DNA of 64,000 nt from UBA1756 sp045222555 (GCA_045222555.1 JBGUYY010000091.1:141622-205621), one strand, 5' to 3'; shown: positions 17,701 through 28,500, counted from the stretch's first letter. The notes: generated by a model not told the origin, from the letters alone. Numbers and translations are program-made.

Positions 17701-20700
17701 GTAATAGTATCACCGGCGCTATCTGTGGTTATAATCAGAATGATGCATATTTGATTGGTAACTTCTATGATAAACAATTCAGTTACTCTATCGGTGTGAA
17801 CGGTGTTGACCTTGTCGGCCATGCAGAAGGTAAACTTACCTCTGAAATGGTAGGTGAAGGCTTGAAAGAGACCTTAGGTGTGACCAATACTACAATTTCT
17901 GGTTCACCATACGATTCATGGCTGTATGCGAATGGGCTTTATCCGCAAGTGAAATATGTGCGCAACCAGGCTTGGGGCAAGGATGGCTCTGTGGTGTCGG
18001 CTACGCCCATTATTATGCCTGCCACCGTTACCTCATGGAACATTCCGTCGGCTGAGCCGCCTGCCATTTATGGTGCGGGTAGCGACACTACCTCATGGAG
18101 CGTGTTAGATGGCGAGTTCGCATTGGAAATCAACGACCATGTCCATTTCACCATCAAGAATGTGGGTGTGGCAGAGGTGGCCGCATCGGCTCACGACTCT
18201 ATCTACAAGCGTGTGCGTATTGTGATCGGCGTGTCGGAAGAGTCGCCCATCATCATTAAGGACTACAACGAGTTGTGCAACTTCCGCGATGGTATCAACA
18301 GCAACCGTAAGTTCTATTATGATGCCGCTACGCAAACCTTCTGGACCAGCCAAGATGGTACACATAGTCGTATTGAGATTCCCGAAGGAGGTGATGGCAT
18401 GTTCTTCCGCTTGGAGAATGCAATTGATATGGGAACTTACGAAGGAACGTGGACTCCTATCGGTAAGCGCGACACCTGCGCTTTCAAAGGGCATTTCAAT
18501 GGCAATGGCAAAGCGATTGCCGGTATGACGGTGACCAACGCTGGCAACGATGGTAATTATCACGGTTTGTTCGGATATAATACGGGTACCCTGAAAAACG
18601 TCATCCTTACCAATGCTTCAGTGGTGGGTAGTAATAGAACGGGTATCTTGTGCGGATATAACCGCGGTACCCTCACTCACTGTTCGGTTATCGGCGGTAC
18701 GGTGACAGGTAGTAGTTCTTATACAGGCGGTATTTGCGGTCAAAGCGAAAATGGTTCTATTACTGAATGCTACAATACCAGTGTGGTGACCGGTAGAAGT
18801 TATGTGGGCGGTATAGCAGGTCAGACTGCTGGTGGTGTTACTTCATTATGTTTCAACGCCGGTAAAGTGGCAACTCCTACGGGCAGTTACAACTATTGTG
18901 GTGGTATTTCTGGCTACAACACCTCTTTCATGAGCGACTGTTACAATACAGGTATTGTTAGTGGTGTTGACTACGTGGGCGGTGTTGTAGGATATAATGG
19001 TACTTCTCAGTTTGCACGCCTATATAGCGCAGGCCAGGTGACGGGAACGGGTAGTCATGTGGGTGCTATTTGTAATGCTACGAGCGCTTCTTATTTCCCG
19101 CAAAATGCGGCTTTCGATACCCGTATGATTCCTGGTTGTGGAGCTATCGGTAGTCTTGACCCGAATAACCAGAGCAAGTACACCGAACAGATGCATGGTG
19201 ATGGTTTGCAGAGCCTGTTAGGCACCGACAACTGGACTTATACCGACAGCCTCTACCCGCAGCTTACCGTATTTGTTGGTGAGGATGCCTCATACGTATC
19301 GGTTACCCCCATCTTCTTGCAGGGTGCACAAACTACCTTAGATGTTACCTCTCCCTTCATGGCCTATAACAAGAATGAAGTGAATTGGGACTATGTGGTA
19401 CCCACCGACGTGGTGAACCTCACTACCGCCAACCAGCCCGAATCGGGTCGCGTAACCGTAGAGAACTGCGGTCCTGTGAGCCTGAAGGTGACCAAGAACT
19501 TGGCCCTTCGCCAGATTGACCTCGTGGTGCAAAATGTGAGCGCCGGCGAATACAACGACACCACCTGCGGTGGCGAGTACTTGTGGACCGTCAACAACCG
19601 CTACTACTCTTCCACCGGCGACTATATCGAGCCTGTGGAAATCGGCCCCGGCTGTAACCAGATTACCACCCTCCACTTGGTAGTGCCCGATCCTCTGTCC
19701 ATCACTATGGAGGCTGGCGATGTGGTGTGCTACGGTCAGAATAATGGCCACATCACTCCCCACGTTACGGGCTGCTTCGGCACCTATACCTATGAATGGA
19801 GCAAAGAGGGTGACGCCTCCTTCAGCAGCACGGCAGATGAACTTACGGGATTGCAGCCGGGTACCTATACCGTTGTGGTAACCGATGCTACCAAAACCAA
19901 CTGTACTGTCTCTGCCTCGGTGACCATTTCAGAGCCCACCGAACTTACCGTTACGAATACTACTTTCGATAGCCACTGCTGGAACGATAACGATGGTGAA
20001 GTGAGCTTCAATATCGCTGGCGGTATCACTCCGTACACTATTACTTGGACTACCCCGAGTTCAGGTTCTGCTAACCAGTCGTTGGCCGGTACCTACTCGA
20101 TGAGCGGTCTCCCGGATGGTGTGTACGACTTTGTGGTGAAAGATGCCAACGAGTGCTCCGTCTCCAATACTGTTGAGATAGCCGATGATGACACCCCGTA
20201 TGCCATTACTGCTTACGGTATCGACAAATTGTATGATGGTGTGTCGGTGAATCCGAAACAATACACTTTGAGCATTGGTGGCGGCACGGCTGTGACACTG
20301 CCTGCTGGTGTGCCTTATATTTTGCCGAATGATGATACGCTCAAGGTAACCGTATCTCAGACTGATGAGTTAGTGAATGCGGGTGCTTATTCTAACACCC
20401 TCACTAATGTGGTGATTAAGCGTGGTACCGAGGATGTGACCTGCCGCTACCATCTGATTCAGACCAACAGTACGGTGAACATTCAGAAACGTAATATCAC
20501 CCTTACTTCAGCCACCGATGAGAAAAATTATGATGGCGATCCGCTTGTCAACTCTACCGTAACGGTAACGGGAGATGGCTTTGCTACGGGCGAAGGCTGC
20601 ACATTTGATGTAACTGGTACTCAGACAGAAGCTGGTGTGTCTTCGAACACCTTCACCTATACGCTTAATACGGGTACTAATCCTGATAACTATATCATAA

Positions 20701-23700
20701 CGAAGGTGGAAGGAACATTGACAGTAAACCGTGATGGTATGGTTGTCGTTACCCTTCTTACTACAAGCAAGGTGTATGATGGCACTGCCCTCGAAGGTAA
20801 TTATAGTGTGAGCGGTGTTCGCTCGGGTGAACATGCTGTTGTGACTTTCACTGCGCCTTCCATCACCAATGCAGGTACGTTAACCTACACGATTGCTAAG
20901 ACTGACGTGGTGGTTCTTGACGGTGCCAATGTGGATGTCACGAGCAATTACGACAGTATTGCCATTACTCCTGGTACGCTGACCATCAACCCACGTGAGA
21001 TCACTTTGATTTCCAATACTGCCTCGAAAACGTACGATGGCACGGAGTTGTATGACCATGCTGTATCGATTTCTGGCGATAGTGAAGATGACATTTTTGC
21101 AAGTCAGATTGAGAATTTGAGAGCTTCAGCCCTTTCTCCTGTTGTGGATTATACTCCCACTCCGGTTGACAATGCCATTACGTTCTCCCCGAAAACCACT
21201 TATGTGGGTGCGAACTACACCCTCACCTACAGCACCGGTACGTTGACGATCAACAAGAAATCGGCTTCCTATAAGGGTGACACCCTCATCGAGCCTTATA
21301 CGGGTTTAGAGCAGTGCGCCACGAGTTTCACTGTCTCGAATCTACTGACAGGACATACCTTATCGGGTGTAACCTATTCCGCTTGCGGTACCAATGCCGG
21401 CACCTATAACGGTACATTCACAGGTACTCCGGTGGTGATGAACGGTTCTGCCGATGTGACCGCCAACTATGAACTTACTGCTGTTCCGGCTACTCTCACC
21501 ATCAACCCGGGAGAGGTCGAGATCGTTATCACTTCTGCTACGATGAGCGATGTGTATTATGATGGTCAGAACCATACGATGCAAGAATACACGGTTACCT
21601 ATAACGGTACGGCTATTGATCATGAGGCCGGCAACGTGTTCTCGTTTGTGCTGCCCACGGGCGATAACCTCAAAATCACCCCGACCAACTATGGTGCAAC
21701 GGGTATTACCGATGTGGCCGATGGTCCGCAAATTAATGACTTCACCTACAATCTGCAGCATTCAGAGAACTATTCAGCGGATGCTGTCACCACACAGAAG
21801 GGTACGTTGGAACTTGAGAAACGTTTGGTAACCATCCGTTCCAAATCATGGACACAGTCTTACACGGGACAGGAGGTCCGCAAGGATGAAATCACCATTG
21901 CTGGTATGGGCTTCGTAAGTGGTGAAGGTATTGATGCTTCTGCTACTGACTGGACCTACATGGATGCTCATCCTTGTATTGATGTGGACACTTTCAACAA
22001 TGTATTTGACTATGTCCTCACTTCTGCAACCGATCCTAATAACTATGACATTACGAAAGAATATGGAAAGATTATTATCAACAAGGTAACACTTACTGTA
22101 ACGGCTGATAACAAGTCACGTCCCTATGGTAACGAGAATCCTGAATTCACCTACCAGATGAGTGGTTTTGTGACAGGTGAAGACGAAGATATTGTGCGTG
22201 CGGCTGGCAAGATGACGGGTGAGCCTGTATTGACGACTACTGCTACAAGCACCACCTCCACGGGTAGTAGCTATGTGATTGAGATTGCCCAAGGTACTTT
22301 GGCCGCTACCAACTACAACTTCTACTTTGTGAATGGTACGTTGGCCATCACGGCTCGCCAGATCCATATCAACGCGTTGCCAGTGACCGCTACCTACGAT
22401 GGTACCGTCCATACATGGGAAGAGTCTGCCGCTCCGCACTACGTGATCCCGGATCCGACAGAGTTGCGTTCAGGCGATGAAATCACCAACGTGGTGATTA
22501 GTGGTAATGCTCGTGAAGCTGGTTCGAATGTGGGTGGTGTGAGTGTTACAGGTATCACCATTATGAATGGGGAAGTGAATGAAACCTCCAACTATCAGCC
22601 TGTTTACACCGCTGCCGACATCACCATCGCCAAACGTCCTTTGAAGATTGTGGTGGGTGATGGTACGGTTGAGTATGATGGGAATCCGCATAGTGGAGAT
22701 GCTATTCCTACTCCGAAATATACGATTGATCCGTCCACCTCACTGGCTCCTACCGATGCTATCACCACCATCGATATCATTGGTGGCGGTACTGAGGCTT
22801 CTGCCACTCCGTATGATGTGTATGTGAATATGAGCACTCTTCATATTGAAAATTCAGAGCTTGACCATACCATTAACATGAAGGGCAGTTACGAAATTGT
22901 GGTTGACACAGGTGACCTCACCATCACTCCTCTTGCCACTGTTACTGTGAATGTGAAAGGTCGCACCGATACGGTGACCTATGATGGAGTTTCTCATACG
23001 GTGACCGGCTATGACCTTTCTTGCGAAAACGCTCTGTTTGATCTGACTACGGTCTCCTTCACAGGCACTCCTGAGGTAACGGGTACCAATGCTGACACCT
23101 ATATCTACACCCTCGCGGCTACTGATTTCAGCAGCACGGATGCCAACTTCACCACTGTGGAGTTCAATATCGAGCGGAATGTGGTATTGGTCATCAACAA
23201 GAAAGCTGTTACGATCACAGCTAATGACTGGGAAGTGATGTATGATGGTGAAACGCATACCTACGCTGAAAATACCGGTGCTATTCTCACCGTTACGGGT
23301 CTGGTGAGCGGCCACACGGTGGCTGACACCACCATGACGGGTTCGGGTGTTGATGCGAATACGTACGACATCACTCCTGCTGGTGCAGTTATCAAGGATG
23401 CTTCTAATAATGTGGTAACGGATAACTACGAAATCACCTATGTAGAAGGTTTGTTGACCATCACTCCGCGTACACCTGTTACGGTGATTATTCAGGAGCA
23501 TGGTGCCGAGTACGAGTACGACGGCACTCTCAAGACCGTTTCTGGCTACAGTGTATCGGTTAGCGATCCGCTCTATCTCGAAAGCTACATTGCCTTCAGC
23601 GGTACTTCTACTGTATCGGGCGTGGGTAGCGAAACCGCACTGTCCACCTATCAGATGGAATTGCAGGCTAGCAACTTCAGTAACAATAGTACCAACTTTA

Positions 23701-25133
23701 CGGGTGTTACGTTCACCGTTCTGGATAGCGCCTTGTACATCTATCCGAAGTTGAAAGCTCAAGTGACTGACCTTGTCAGCGACTTGTGCCTCGGTGGTGA
23801 CAATGGTGCCGCTACCATCAACGTTACGGGTGGTAAGACCATTAATGGCAAGTACAACTTCTCGTTGAATGGTGGTACGGCTCAAGCATTCACCGCTCCG
23901 CATACCTTCGATCATCTGTCGGTTAACGACTACACCGTAGTGATTACCGACTCACTGAACTACTCGGTTACCGTAACCTTTAGCATTGAAGGAAGCACCG
24001 ATGTGCTGTCGGCTACTATCGTTACTCCCACCGAGCTCTGTCCGAACCAGGGCAACTACTCGGTGAGTGTGAACGTGAGCGGTGGTACAGCTCCTTACGC
24101 CTACACTTGGACGGGTGCTCAGGATGTGGATGCTCCTGCTACGCAGGTGGTACAGACCGAAGTGAACGACGGTGGAACTACCTATACCGTGAGTGTGTCC
24201 ATTTTGGATGCTAATAACTGCCCGATAGAGGCCAACACTACCTTCACGGTGAAACCTTCTGTGACAAAGACCACCAGCCTCTCTAACATCGTTTGTCCGG
24301 CTGACATGGATGTCACAATGAAGTATGGTGTTTACGACACGCTGTTGACGCTCATTGAGCCCACTTGGACCAGCAACATTCCGACGATGCCGCTGACCCT
24401 CGTGAGCGATGCTCCTGCCACCAGCCGCTTCGGCGTGAGAGAAGGTCGTGAAGACAGCACCTACACCATCCACTGGCATTTGATGGACACCTGCGGTGGC
24501 GACAGCCTCATCTGCACGCAGACCATCATCGTCAGATTCCCCGAATGTAGCTCTGTAACAGCTGAAGGTCACACCTATCAGGCTGTTCGTTTGGGTGCCA
24601 ACTGCTGGACTCGTAGCAACCTTGTTACTCCTGCTCCACAGACTCGTAGTTCTGCTAACGGCGAGTACAAGTACAACAACGACGATGCATTGGCCGCCCA
24701 GTTTGGTTTGCTCTACTCATGGTATGCAGCAAGCGGAGTGCCGCAGGGCAGCAGCACTGAGCCTACTATGGTAGACGGCCATGTTCAGGGTTTGTGTCCT
24801 ACTGGCTGGGCTTTGCCGACGGCAGAAGACTTCATCATCATGGTGGATGCCATCGGTGGTGTGCCGTACATGAAGAGTGCCGACAGCGACTTCTGGATCA
24901 GTGGTCTTGAAGGTAGCACTCCGAGCAGCGGCTTCGATGCGCTGGGTGCTGGTTACTACAAATCTGCAACCGACTCCTTCGAAGGTTTGATGACCGTGGC
25001 TCGCTTCTGGACCAGCACGCCTGCTTCCAGCACCACTGGTACGGCTGTTCAGTGTGCAGTATGCGAGGGCGAGGATGTTCTCGTAGCACCGAAGACTGAC
25101 GGTTACAGCATCCGCTGCGTGAGAGTTCAATAA
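11760..25133 (+). CDS. Giant secreted adhesin-like protein 1 (GLUG, SprB, MBG/YDG, FISUMP)
   Basis: A 4457-residue protein with a Sec signal peptide (residues 1-33, ending AAVKAQ). Residues about 38-2590 form five super-modules starting near 38, 431, 990, 1488 and 2159. Each opens with a strand motif of the type FRDGINSG-x-FEY, contains an IDL/W-x-PIG element and PFxGxYDGxxH, then many GLUG repeats (GGIVG-like, CYNTG-like), and closes with an Ig-like linker. Next come a DTTCGG-type module near 2600, SprB-like repeats near 2645-2800 (CYGQNNGHITPHVTGC), a long MBG/YDG beta-domain array near 2815-3990 (K-x-YDG signatures), SprB-like domains near 3997-4190, and a C-terminal FISUMP domain near 4264-4457. 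No T9SS sorting tail is visible. It is probably a cell-surface adhesin; the ligand is unknown. It has its own promoter, leader and terminator. The chosen start has an alternative ATG at codon 12. Confidence 0.9.
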   Translation: MKKLYNVQPKFMKAVLMMAVMLFLIAPAAVKAQSDVDGSEEHPIPIYNAEQLIALATCHNSAAQYYYNSDDGIIQTANPGTGHGFLIRGNNGSIHYKLMADIDLNPNKDVAGCDGVDNGFVEWSPIGVTGKVFYAQFDGNYHIISGLYVNKPTQSQKGFFGMMTSNSSVKNLGIVNSYISGKDDVGGIVGSLTNATVTHCFVDATVVGSRHCGGVVGYSQAAEGFSRIDTCYAAGSVSSFSDHVGGVVGGSKATYITSCYSSVVVNYTAPNQIGGILGYDDGGSVVVNSYYDRQMCPANTPYGVGKWTNDMVQSFWTDLGENYLFAYAGTNDDYYPSLKGFAQTNMSVRLSTLPIILSGEQTMADVRENFTVSGKNDGFTWVSSDNTAAEVTVVYGNYSVVVKRQAWFMLKASYGTLSHTVAMYSAKDPAIGTEANPFTINNMDDLAKFRDGINSGSPFEYQHFVIPARGNNTYFLQTANITLPDANWNGSSRKIGKSANEAFAGIYDGGGHEVQGLKVTSGSYAGFFGYVQYGTIKNLGVRVKQFTASGSYGGPLCAIIQGGTIENCYSTPENSDVILQLNNRCGGLIGYAERDTVRIIGCYNECDIVTYGDAVQTDLGGIISGNHGQDLPYIYIYNCCNKGNITGKASYCGGVAGIIYLSSSSSAEVSHCRNEGNITNTYMPQNNSDERTAGILGYTNLNSQMKLSYCSNTGNITVYAYAAGILGPGSCYVDYCYNTGDITIVEEGQPRVDNVAGISVSGKNRYCLNLGKVTAGRGASAIGIGSYAQHCFNAGEVTASMSVGTNAAYGVNTTTSNSSDYNINIGGVYGQYTYRGPIGTVANNFVDVQMVPASTVTSYGTPKTTSEMLGTGLQSKLGDEHWVYTEGMYPRIKGLENEDAMIVAASPVCLVTGETVNGVSSNFTVSGCDSSVVWTKDGNLVTNITGCTHNSSNVSVADDPVAGATTLTATRNGVSKTVRLNSAVAPAGVLDVTNLADLKTLRDGVNTGAPFEYHSVLVPAGAQGTTFRQTASNIDLSSETNWEPIGTEEAPFRGIYNGNGDTISHLTQSDMTNSGLFGVTQKSKIHHLTLTEVNISNIHTTAGTFITVAIEDTLSYCYAHGSISGNETSGIMAVTHVGGLVGKSQLVRIDNCGNYCSVTGGARACAGGLIGYAEATGAPTSANASKNRIVNSFNAGEITGNYMVGGLVGRGSRIYDSYNYGNIIANTDAIYVGGLSAANTYVESSFNTGKVTVANCAAGQDTYVGGLVAYQGSSTNYNIVDSYNAGIIEGANRKHVGGLVGAIAGDYRGSISTSYNLNAVNGNGEFVGAILGYNIQVDNSNITNNYYDQAFCQKGGLNGEDVAGKAEAKTTAELTNGTTLPSGFSSTKWTAAAGYYPRVASIATADASLASAAKLQLPDGETAQAVSNDVDLATGGCVDNVTWGLESGNSISFTPSTCTGHVVSRGVVYVVASVSSVPYKLVKVNAGISENSPLIIKSKTELVNFRNLVNAGATFYYNESDQTYHADDEGGYFAITNQGEDLYFKLTCDVNLSDGVWTPIGLNEDGKHFNGHFNGDNHTITGLQLTSNGDYQGLFGYLENGSIRNINMEKSKMAGEGNSRGFVCGYNDAGVIDHCSTHLDTIVVTSGSAVGGICGTSLGAVQNCSSDHDTISSSTTTLVGGICGVGRNGSISNCNVQNLAMVTDASYTGGVCGRVFKNLIDNCQIKNSSLKMSKAYVGGICGYDSLSTIQYCSFVNTNMESASNSGGIVGYAWGYNTAANPSGITNYIRKCYTDGGSIEAPNGECVGGIIGQSYRTSYIRVVGCQNNIPVHGKRNVGGVVGEAQGYVDSCVNTAAVHGEYTLAESVKESYCGGVVGYLYDGASYCRWLVNFGDVTGEGNRVGGIVGHNMGSQLMMSFNSGRVVGQDYVGGIAGRSGAREIDCYNAGQVFGGSFVGGIAGAQFVTAYSNGLSRCYNIGHVQGNSITGAICGYNQNDAYLIGNFYDKQFSYSIGVNGVDLVGHAEGKLTSEMVGEGLKETLGVTNTTISGSPYDSWLYANGLYPQVKYVRNQAWGKDGSVVSATPIIMPATVTSWNIPSAEPPAIYGAGSDTTSWSVLDGEFALEINDHVHFTIKNVGVAEVAASAHDSIYKRVRIVIGVSEESPIIIKDYNELCNFRDGINSNRKFYYDAATQTFWTSQDGTHSRIEIPEGGDGMFFRLENAIDMGTYEGTWTPIGKRDTCAFKGHFNGNGKAIAGMTVTNAGNDGNYHGLFGYNTGTLKNVILTNASVVGSNRTGILCGYNRGTLTHCSVIGGTVTGSSSYTGGICGQSENGSITECYNTSVVTGRSYVGGIAGQTAGGVTSLCFNAGKVATPTGSYNYCGGISGYNTSFMSDCYNTGIVSGVDYVGGVVGYNGTSQFARLYSAGQVTGTGSHVGAICNATSASYFPQNAAFDTRMIPGCGAIGSLDPNNQSKYTEQMHGDGLQSLLGTDNWTYTDSLYPQLTVFVGEDASYVSVTPIFLQGAQTTLDVTSPFMAYNKNEVNWDYVVPTDVVNLTTANQPESGRVTVENCGPVSLKVTKNLALRQIDLVVQNVSAGEYNDTTCGGEYLWTVNNRYYSSTGDYIEPVEIGPGCNQITTLHLVVPDPLSITMEAGDVVCYGQNNGHITPHVTGCFGTYTYEWSKEGDASFSSTADELTGLQPGTYTVVVTDATKTNCTVSASVTISEPTELTVTNTTFDSHCWNDNDGEVSFNIAGGITPYTITWTTPSSGSANQSLAGTYSMSGLPDGVYDFVVKDANECSVSNTVEIADDDTPYAITAYGIDKLYDGVSVNPKQYTLSIGGGTAVTLPAGVPYILPNDDTLKVTVSQTDELVNAGAYSNTLTNVVIKRGTEDVTCRYHLIQTNSTVNIQKRNITLTSATDEKNYDGDPLVNSTVTVTGDGFATGEGCTFDVTGTQTEAGVSSNTFTYTLNTGTNPDNYIITKVEGTLTVNRDGMVVVTLLTTSKVYDGTALEGNYSVSGVRSGEHAVVTFTAPSITNAGTLTYTIAKTDVVVLDGANVDVTSNYDSIAITPGTLTINPREITLISNTASKTYDGTELYDHAVSISGDSEDDIFASQIENLRASALSPVVDYTPTPVDNAITFSPKTTYVGANYTLTYSTGTLTINKKSASYKGDTLIEPYTGLEQCATSFTVSNLLTGHTLSGVTYSACGTNAGTYNGTFTGTPVVMNGSADVTANYELTAVPATLTINPGEVEIVITSATMSDVYYDGQNHTMQEYTVTYNGTAIDHEAGNVFSFVLPTGDNLKITPTNYGATGITDVADGPQINDFTYNLQHSENYSADAVTTQKGTLELEKRLVTIRSKSWTQSYTGQEVRKDEITIAGMGFVSGEGIDASATDWTYMDAHPCIDVDTFNNVFDYVLTSATDPNNYDITKEYGKIIINKVTLTVTADNKSRPYGNENPEFTYQMSGFVTGEDEDIVRAAGKMTGEPVLTTTATSTTSTGSSYVIEIAQGTLAATNYNFYFVNGTLAITARQIHINALPVTATYDGTVHTWEESAAPHYVIPDPTELRSGDEITNVVISGNAREAGSNVGGVSVTGITIMNGEVNETSNYQPVYTAADITIAKRPLKIVVGDGTVEYDGNPHSGDAIPTPKYTIDPSTSLAPTDAITTIDIIGGGTEASATPYDVYVNMSTLHIENSELDHTINMKGSYEIVVDTGDLTITPLATVTVNVKGRTDTVTYDGVSHTVTGYDLSCENALFDLTTVSFTGTPEVTGTNADTYIYTLAATDFSSTDANFTTVEFNIERNVVLVINKKAVTITANDWEVMYDGETHTYAENTGAILTVTGLVSGHTVADTTMTGSGVDANTYDITPAGAVIKDASNNVVTDNYEITYVEGLLTITPRTPVTVIIQEHGAEYEYDGTLKTVSGYSVSVSDPLYLESYIAFSGTSTVSGVGSETALSTYQMELQASNFSNNSTNFTGVTFTVLDSALYIYPKLKAQVTDLVSDLCLGGDNGAATINVTGGKTINGKYNFSLNGGTAQAFTAPHTFDHLSVNDYTVVITDSLNYSVTVTFSIEGSTDVLSATIVTPTELCPNQGNYSVSVNVSGGTAPYAYTWTGAQDVDAPATQVVQTEVNDGGTTYTVSVSILDANNCPIEANTTFTVKPSVTKTTSLSNIVCPADMDVTMKYGVYDTLLTLIEPTWTSNIPTMPLTLVSDAPATSRFGVREGREDSTYTIHWHLMDTCGGDSLICTQTIIVRFPECSSVTAEGHTYQAVRLGANCWTRSNLVTPAPQTRSSANGEYKYNNDDALAAQFGLLYSWYAASGVPQGSSTEPTMVDGHVQGLCPTGWALPTAEDFIIMVDAIGGVPYMKSADSDFWISGLEGSTPSSGFDALGAGYYKSATDSFEGLMTVARFWTSTPASSTTGTAVQCAVCEGEDVLVAPKTDGYSIRCVRVQ

Positions 25134-25152
25134 TCTTATCAAATAAATTTCT

Positions 25153-25188
25153 AACACCCGCTGTAGCAATACGGCGGGTGTTTTTTTT
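25153..25188 (+). terminator. Rho-independent terminator of giant gene 1
   Basis: A 13-base stem (AACACCCGCTGTA / TACGGCGGGTGTT, with one G-U) and a GCAA tetraloop is followed by eight T residues. It is nearly identical to the terminator at 40970-41005. Confidence 0.93.
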
Positions 25189-25279
25189 GTATTGCTGAAG
25201 AATATTTGTTATTTGCATAAATTTCAATTCAATCTACTGAAATAAAAGGTGTAAACTCCGTTCTTTCAATAATTTACAA

Positions 25280-25287
25280 TAATTTTG
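25280..25287 (+). promoter_or_regulatory. -7 element (TAATTTTG) of the second giant gene
   Basis: TAATTTTG fits TAnnTTTG and matches the position of the element at 11482 relative to the conserved leader. The stretch 25189-25279 is A/T-rich with no ORF. A shared upstream segment (CTACTGAAA) is seen as in the first unit. The predicted leader is about 215 nt. Confidence 0.6.
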
Positions 25288-25308
25288 CCCCTTATTCGTC
25301 TATTAGGA

Positions 25309-25398
25309 ATGAAGTAGATGGTTTGCATGTAACTCACTGAACTATAGTTGCTTTTATTTTCCATAGGGGTGTTGTGTGCTTTTGTGTTTGGCATAAAA
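25309..25398 (+). promoter_or_regulatory. Conserved 5' leader block of giant gene 2 (paralogous to 11511-11599)
   Basis: This block aligns with the leader of giant gene 1 across about 90 bases, including ATGAAGTAG, GTAACTCACTGAACTA, TTTTCCATAGGG and GTGCTTTTGTGTTTGGCA. A hairpin TTTTGTG-TTTGG-CATAAAA (25380-25398, one G-U) stands where the other leader has TTTTGC-GTTTG-GCAAAA. The remaining 25399-25509 shows no ORF or known motif. Confidence 0.6.
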
Positions 25399-25509
25399 TC
25401 TGATTTGTTTTACGAAAACGCGCTTGAAAGTTCCTAACATCGCCATTTATAGGAAATTATATAAGTTGAAAAACGAAAACAGAAAATATTACCCATAATA
25501 GATAACGGC

Positions 25510-28500
25510 ATGATGATACAGCCCAATGTCGGAAGACGTGAATTCAAGAAAAAGGTTCTTTTTACTATAGTGTTTATTTTCACTGCGCTTGCTTTTGCGG
25601 TGAAGGCGCAGGATGGTTCGTCCGGTGCCCCATTCCCCATCAGGACAGCGCAGCAGCTGACTTCGCTTGCCCAGCGGATCAACGCGGGCGGCACCTTCTA
25701 TTTCAATCCTGCCGATTCGATGTATGTGACGGCCAATGCTACCGGACGGGTGGCCATTGCCAACAAGGGTGAAGGGGCATATTTCAAGTTGGTGGCCGAC
25801 ATTGAGCTGAACAGTGCCGATGTGGCCGCCAGTGAGGGAACTGGCAGTTATACGCAGTGGGTACCGATAGGAAACAGCAATGAACATCCTTTCGATGGCA
25901 CTTTCGATGGTGGGCATCATCTGGTGTCGGGCGTATTCATCTCTAAGCCGGAAGCCAATAATATGGGCTTGTTTGGTCAAACGGCTAACCATGCGACAAT
26001 CAAAAACTTAGGTGTGATTAGGTCGTATGTCTGTGGTCAGAACGATGTGGGTGGTATTGTGGGTAAGACCCTCGGTACCATCATTGATAGTTGCTTTTTT
26101 GTGGGTACGGTTATCGCTACCAATGCTCACGTGGGTGGTGTGGTTGGACAGATTAGTGGGGCGACGGTTGTGTCGCACTGCTATGCCAGTGCCACTGTGA
26201 GTGCGACCGTTTCGCAGGTAGGTGGTATTGTGGGTTGTACCGACAATGCTGGTGATGCCTGTACCATTTCGAACTGCTATTCATCCAGTATCGTACAGGG
26301 TTTGCAGCAGTACACAGGTGGTATTCTCGGTGAGGACAAACACGAGTATACTATCCTCAGCAACCTATATTACGACCGTCAGATGATCCACATGCTGACC
26401 GCTGGCATCCAGCACAACAACATCGGTACAGGCATGGAGACTCGCGATATGATTGACGGGACGTGGGCACCGGCAGGTTTCACGGCCACAGGTGCAGGTT
26501 TCTATCCGCACATCACACATTTTGATGTGCCGGCCACTTCTCCAGCTTTCCTTTCTGTGGTGCCGATTATCCTCCCTGCCAACACCACCCTATCAGACCT
26601 TGAAACTGTGACTGAAATTACGCTTGGTGGTGGTAGTACAGTGAGTTGGGAAGATGTGGAGATTGTGGGTGACGCTTCGTTGAGCGACCATACTTTCACC
26701 CTCAATGGTGAGTGTTATGCGGAATTGGTTGCTACTGCCAACAACAATAGCAGCATCACCCGTACCTATCCGTTGCACCTGGTCAAGACTCCGCTGCTCG
26801 GAACGGCCGCCAATCCCTTCCCCATAAACAATCTTACCGACTTGAGTGCTTTCCGTACCGGTATCAACTCGGGTAGCGTTTTTACCTATAAGCATTTCTC
26901 CATCCCTGCTTTGGGAGCCAATACTCACTTCATTCAGACTGCGGACATTGCGATGCCCAACAGTAACTGGGCGAGTATCGGTAATGGATCGGCTGTGCCC
27001 TTTAAGGGTACATACGATGGCGGCAACCATGTTATTACCGGATGGCAACACAGCACAGCTGAGTATGCTTTCTTCCGCTATACCGACCATGCTACGATTA
27101 AGAACTTGACCATTCGTGGTATTCGCTCGTCCAACCAGTCTGCCCTTATCCGTTGTATGACAGCTGGTACGGTGGACAACTGCCATACCGATGGGTGTAC
27201 CTCTATTAAAGGACCTCTGATTTATGAGACTTCCGAGTCGACCGATACGGCCTATATTAGAAACTCTTCCAACAGCAATAAAATTGATATCAGTGGTGAC
27301 ATTGGAGGACTTGTCAGACAGTTGGGTACAAAATATAACGTGATAGACAACTGTCACAACTATGGCAATGTGAAGGGGACGATCCGTGTGGGCGGTTTGG
27401 TAGGACGCGCGAAAGAAAATTCGGGCGCATATCTTATCATGACGCGTTGTTCCAACCATGGGTTGATTGAAAACTACAGTACTGGCAATGAGGCTCGTGT
27501 GGCCGGCTTGGTGGGTCACATGGACTGTTCGATTAGTTATAGTTACAACGCTGGCGAGGTGAAAGGATACCTGCATGAAGCGGGTATTGTGGCTGCTGGA
27601 ACTGTATCGGTGTCGTACTGCTACAATGTGGGGAACATCACTTGCGGTGCCGCTGGAAATGTCAGTGCCCGCGAGGGTAATGTGTATGGTATTGCGTCTT
27701 CTGCTTCCCATAGTTTCAACACGGGGCGCATCACCAACTATTCTACAGGTAATGCATACGGTGTTGCTGGCGGCACGCCGACCGACTGTTTCAATGCTGG
27801 CGAGGTGGTTGCACATGTGAATGGCGCTGCTTATTCCATCAGCGCTAATACAGCAACGCGCAGTTATGTGATAGGCCGCCTTGAAGGCGCGGACAAACAG
27901 GTGAACGCCACCTATTATGATGCTTCGCGTGTGCCGAGTTTCACTTCTGCGAGTGCCACATCAAAGACCACGGCGCAGATGACCACGGGTTCGCTGATGT
28001 CGAATGCTAACTGGTTGGAAACGAGCGGTCTGTATCCCCGTATCGCAGGTCTGGACACGCTGACCATCAGTCAGGCAGTGGCTTTGCCCATCACTTTCGG
28101 CAGTACTACAGACAATGTGGACCATGTGTCTGCCAACTTTACAGTGGCCAACAGATTCGGCATCAAGTGGCGCATAGAGGGCACTTCTGGGGCGACTATT
28201 AGCACGGGGGATGGTACTACCTCGCAGACCGTCACTCTGCCGACCAACAGAACGGGCGGCAATATTATTTTGGCTGCCTACAAAGGTGACTCTGTTTATT
28301 ATCGCATCACATTGAAAATGGCCGTGGCTACGCCGACGAGTGCACTCACCGTGGATAATCTTACCGACCTGCAAAATCTGCGCGATGGTATCAACAGTGG
28401 TGCGACTTTCATGTACAAAGGCACACCAGTACCTGCTGGCGGCGAAGGCACCACCTTCCGTTTGACGGCGAATTTTAACATGCCCACCACCAGCTGGACC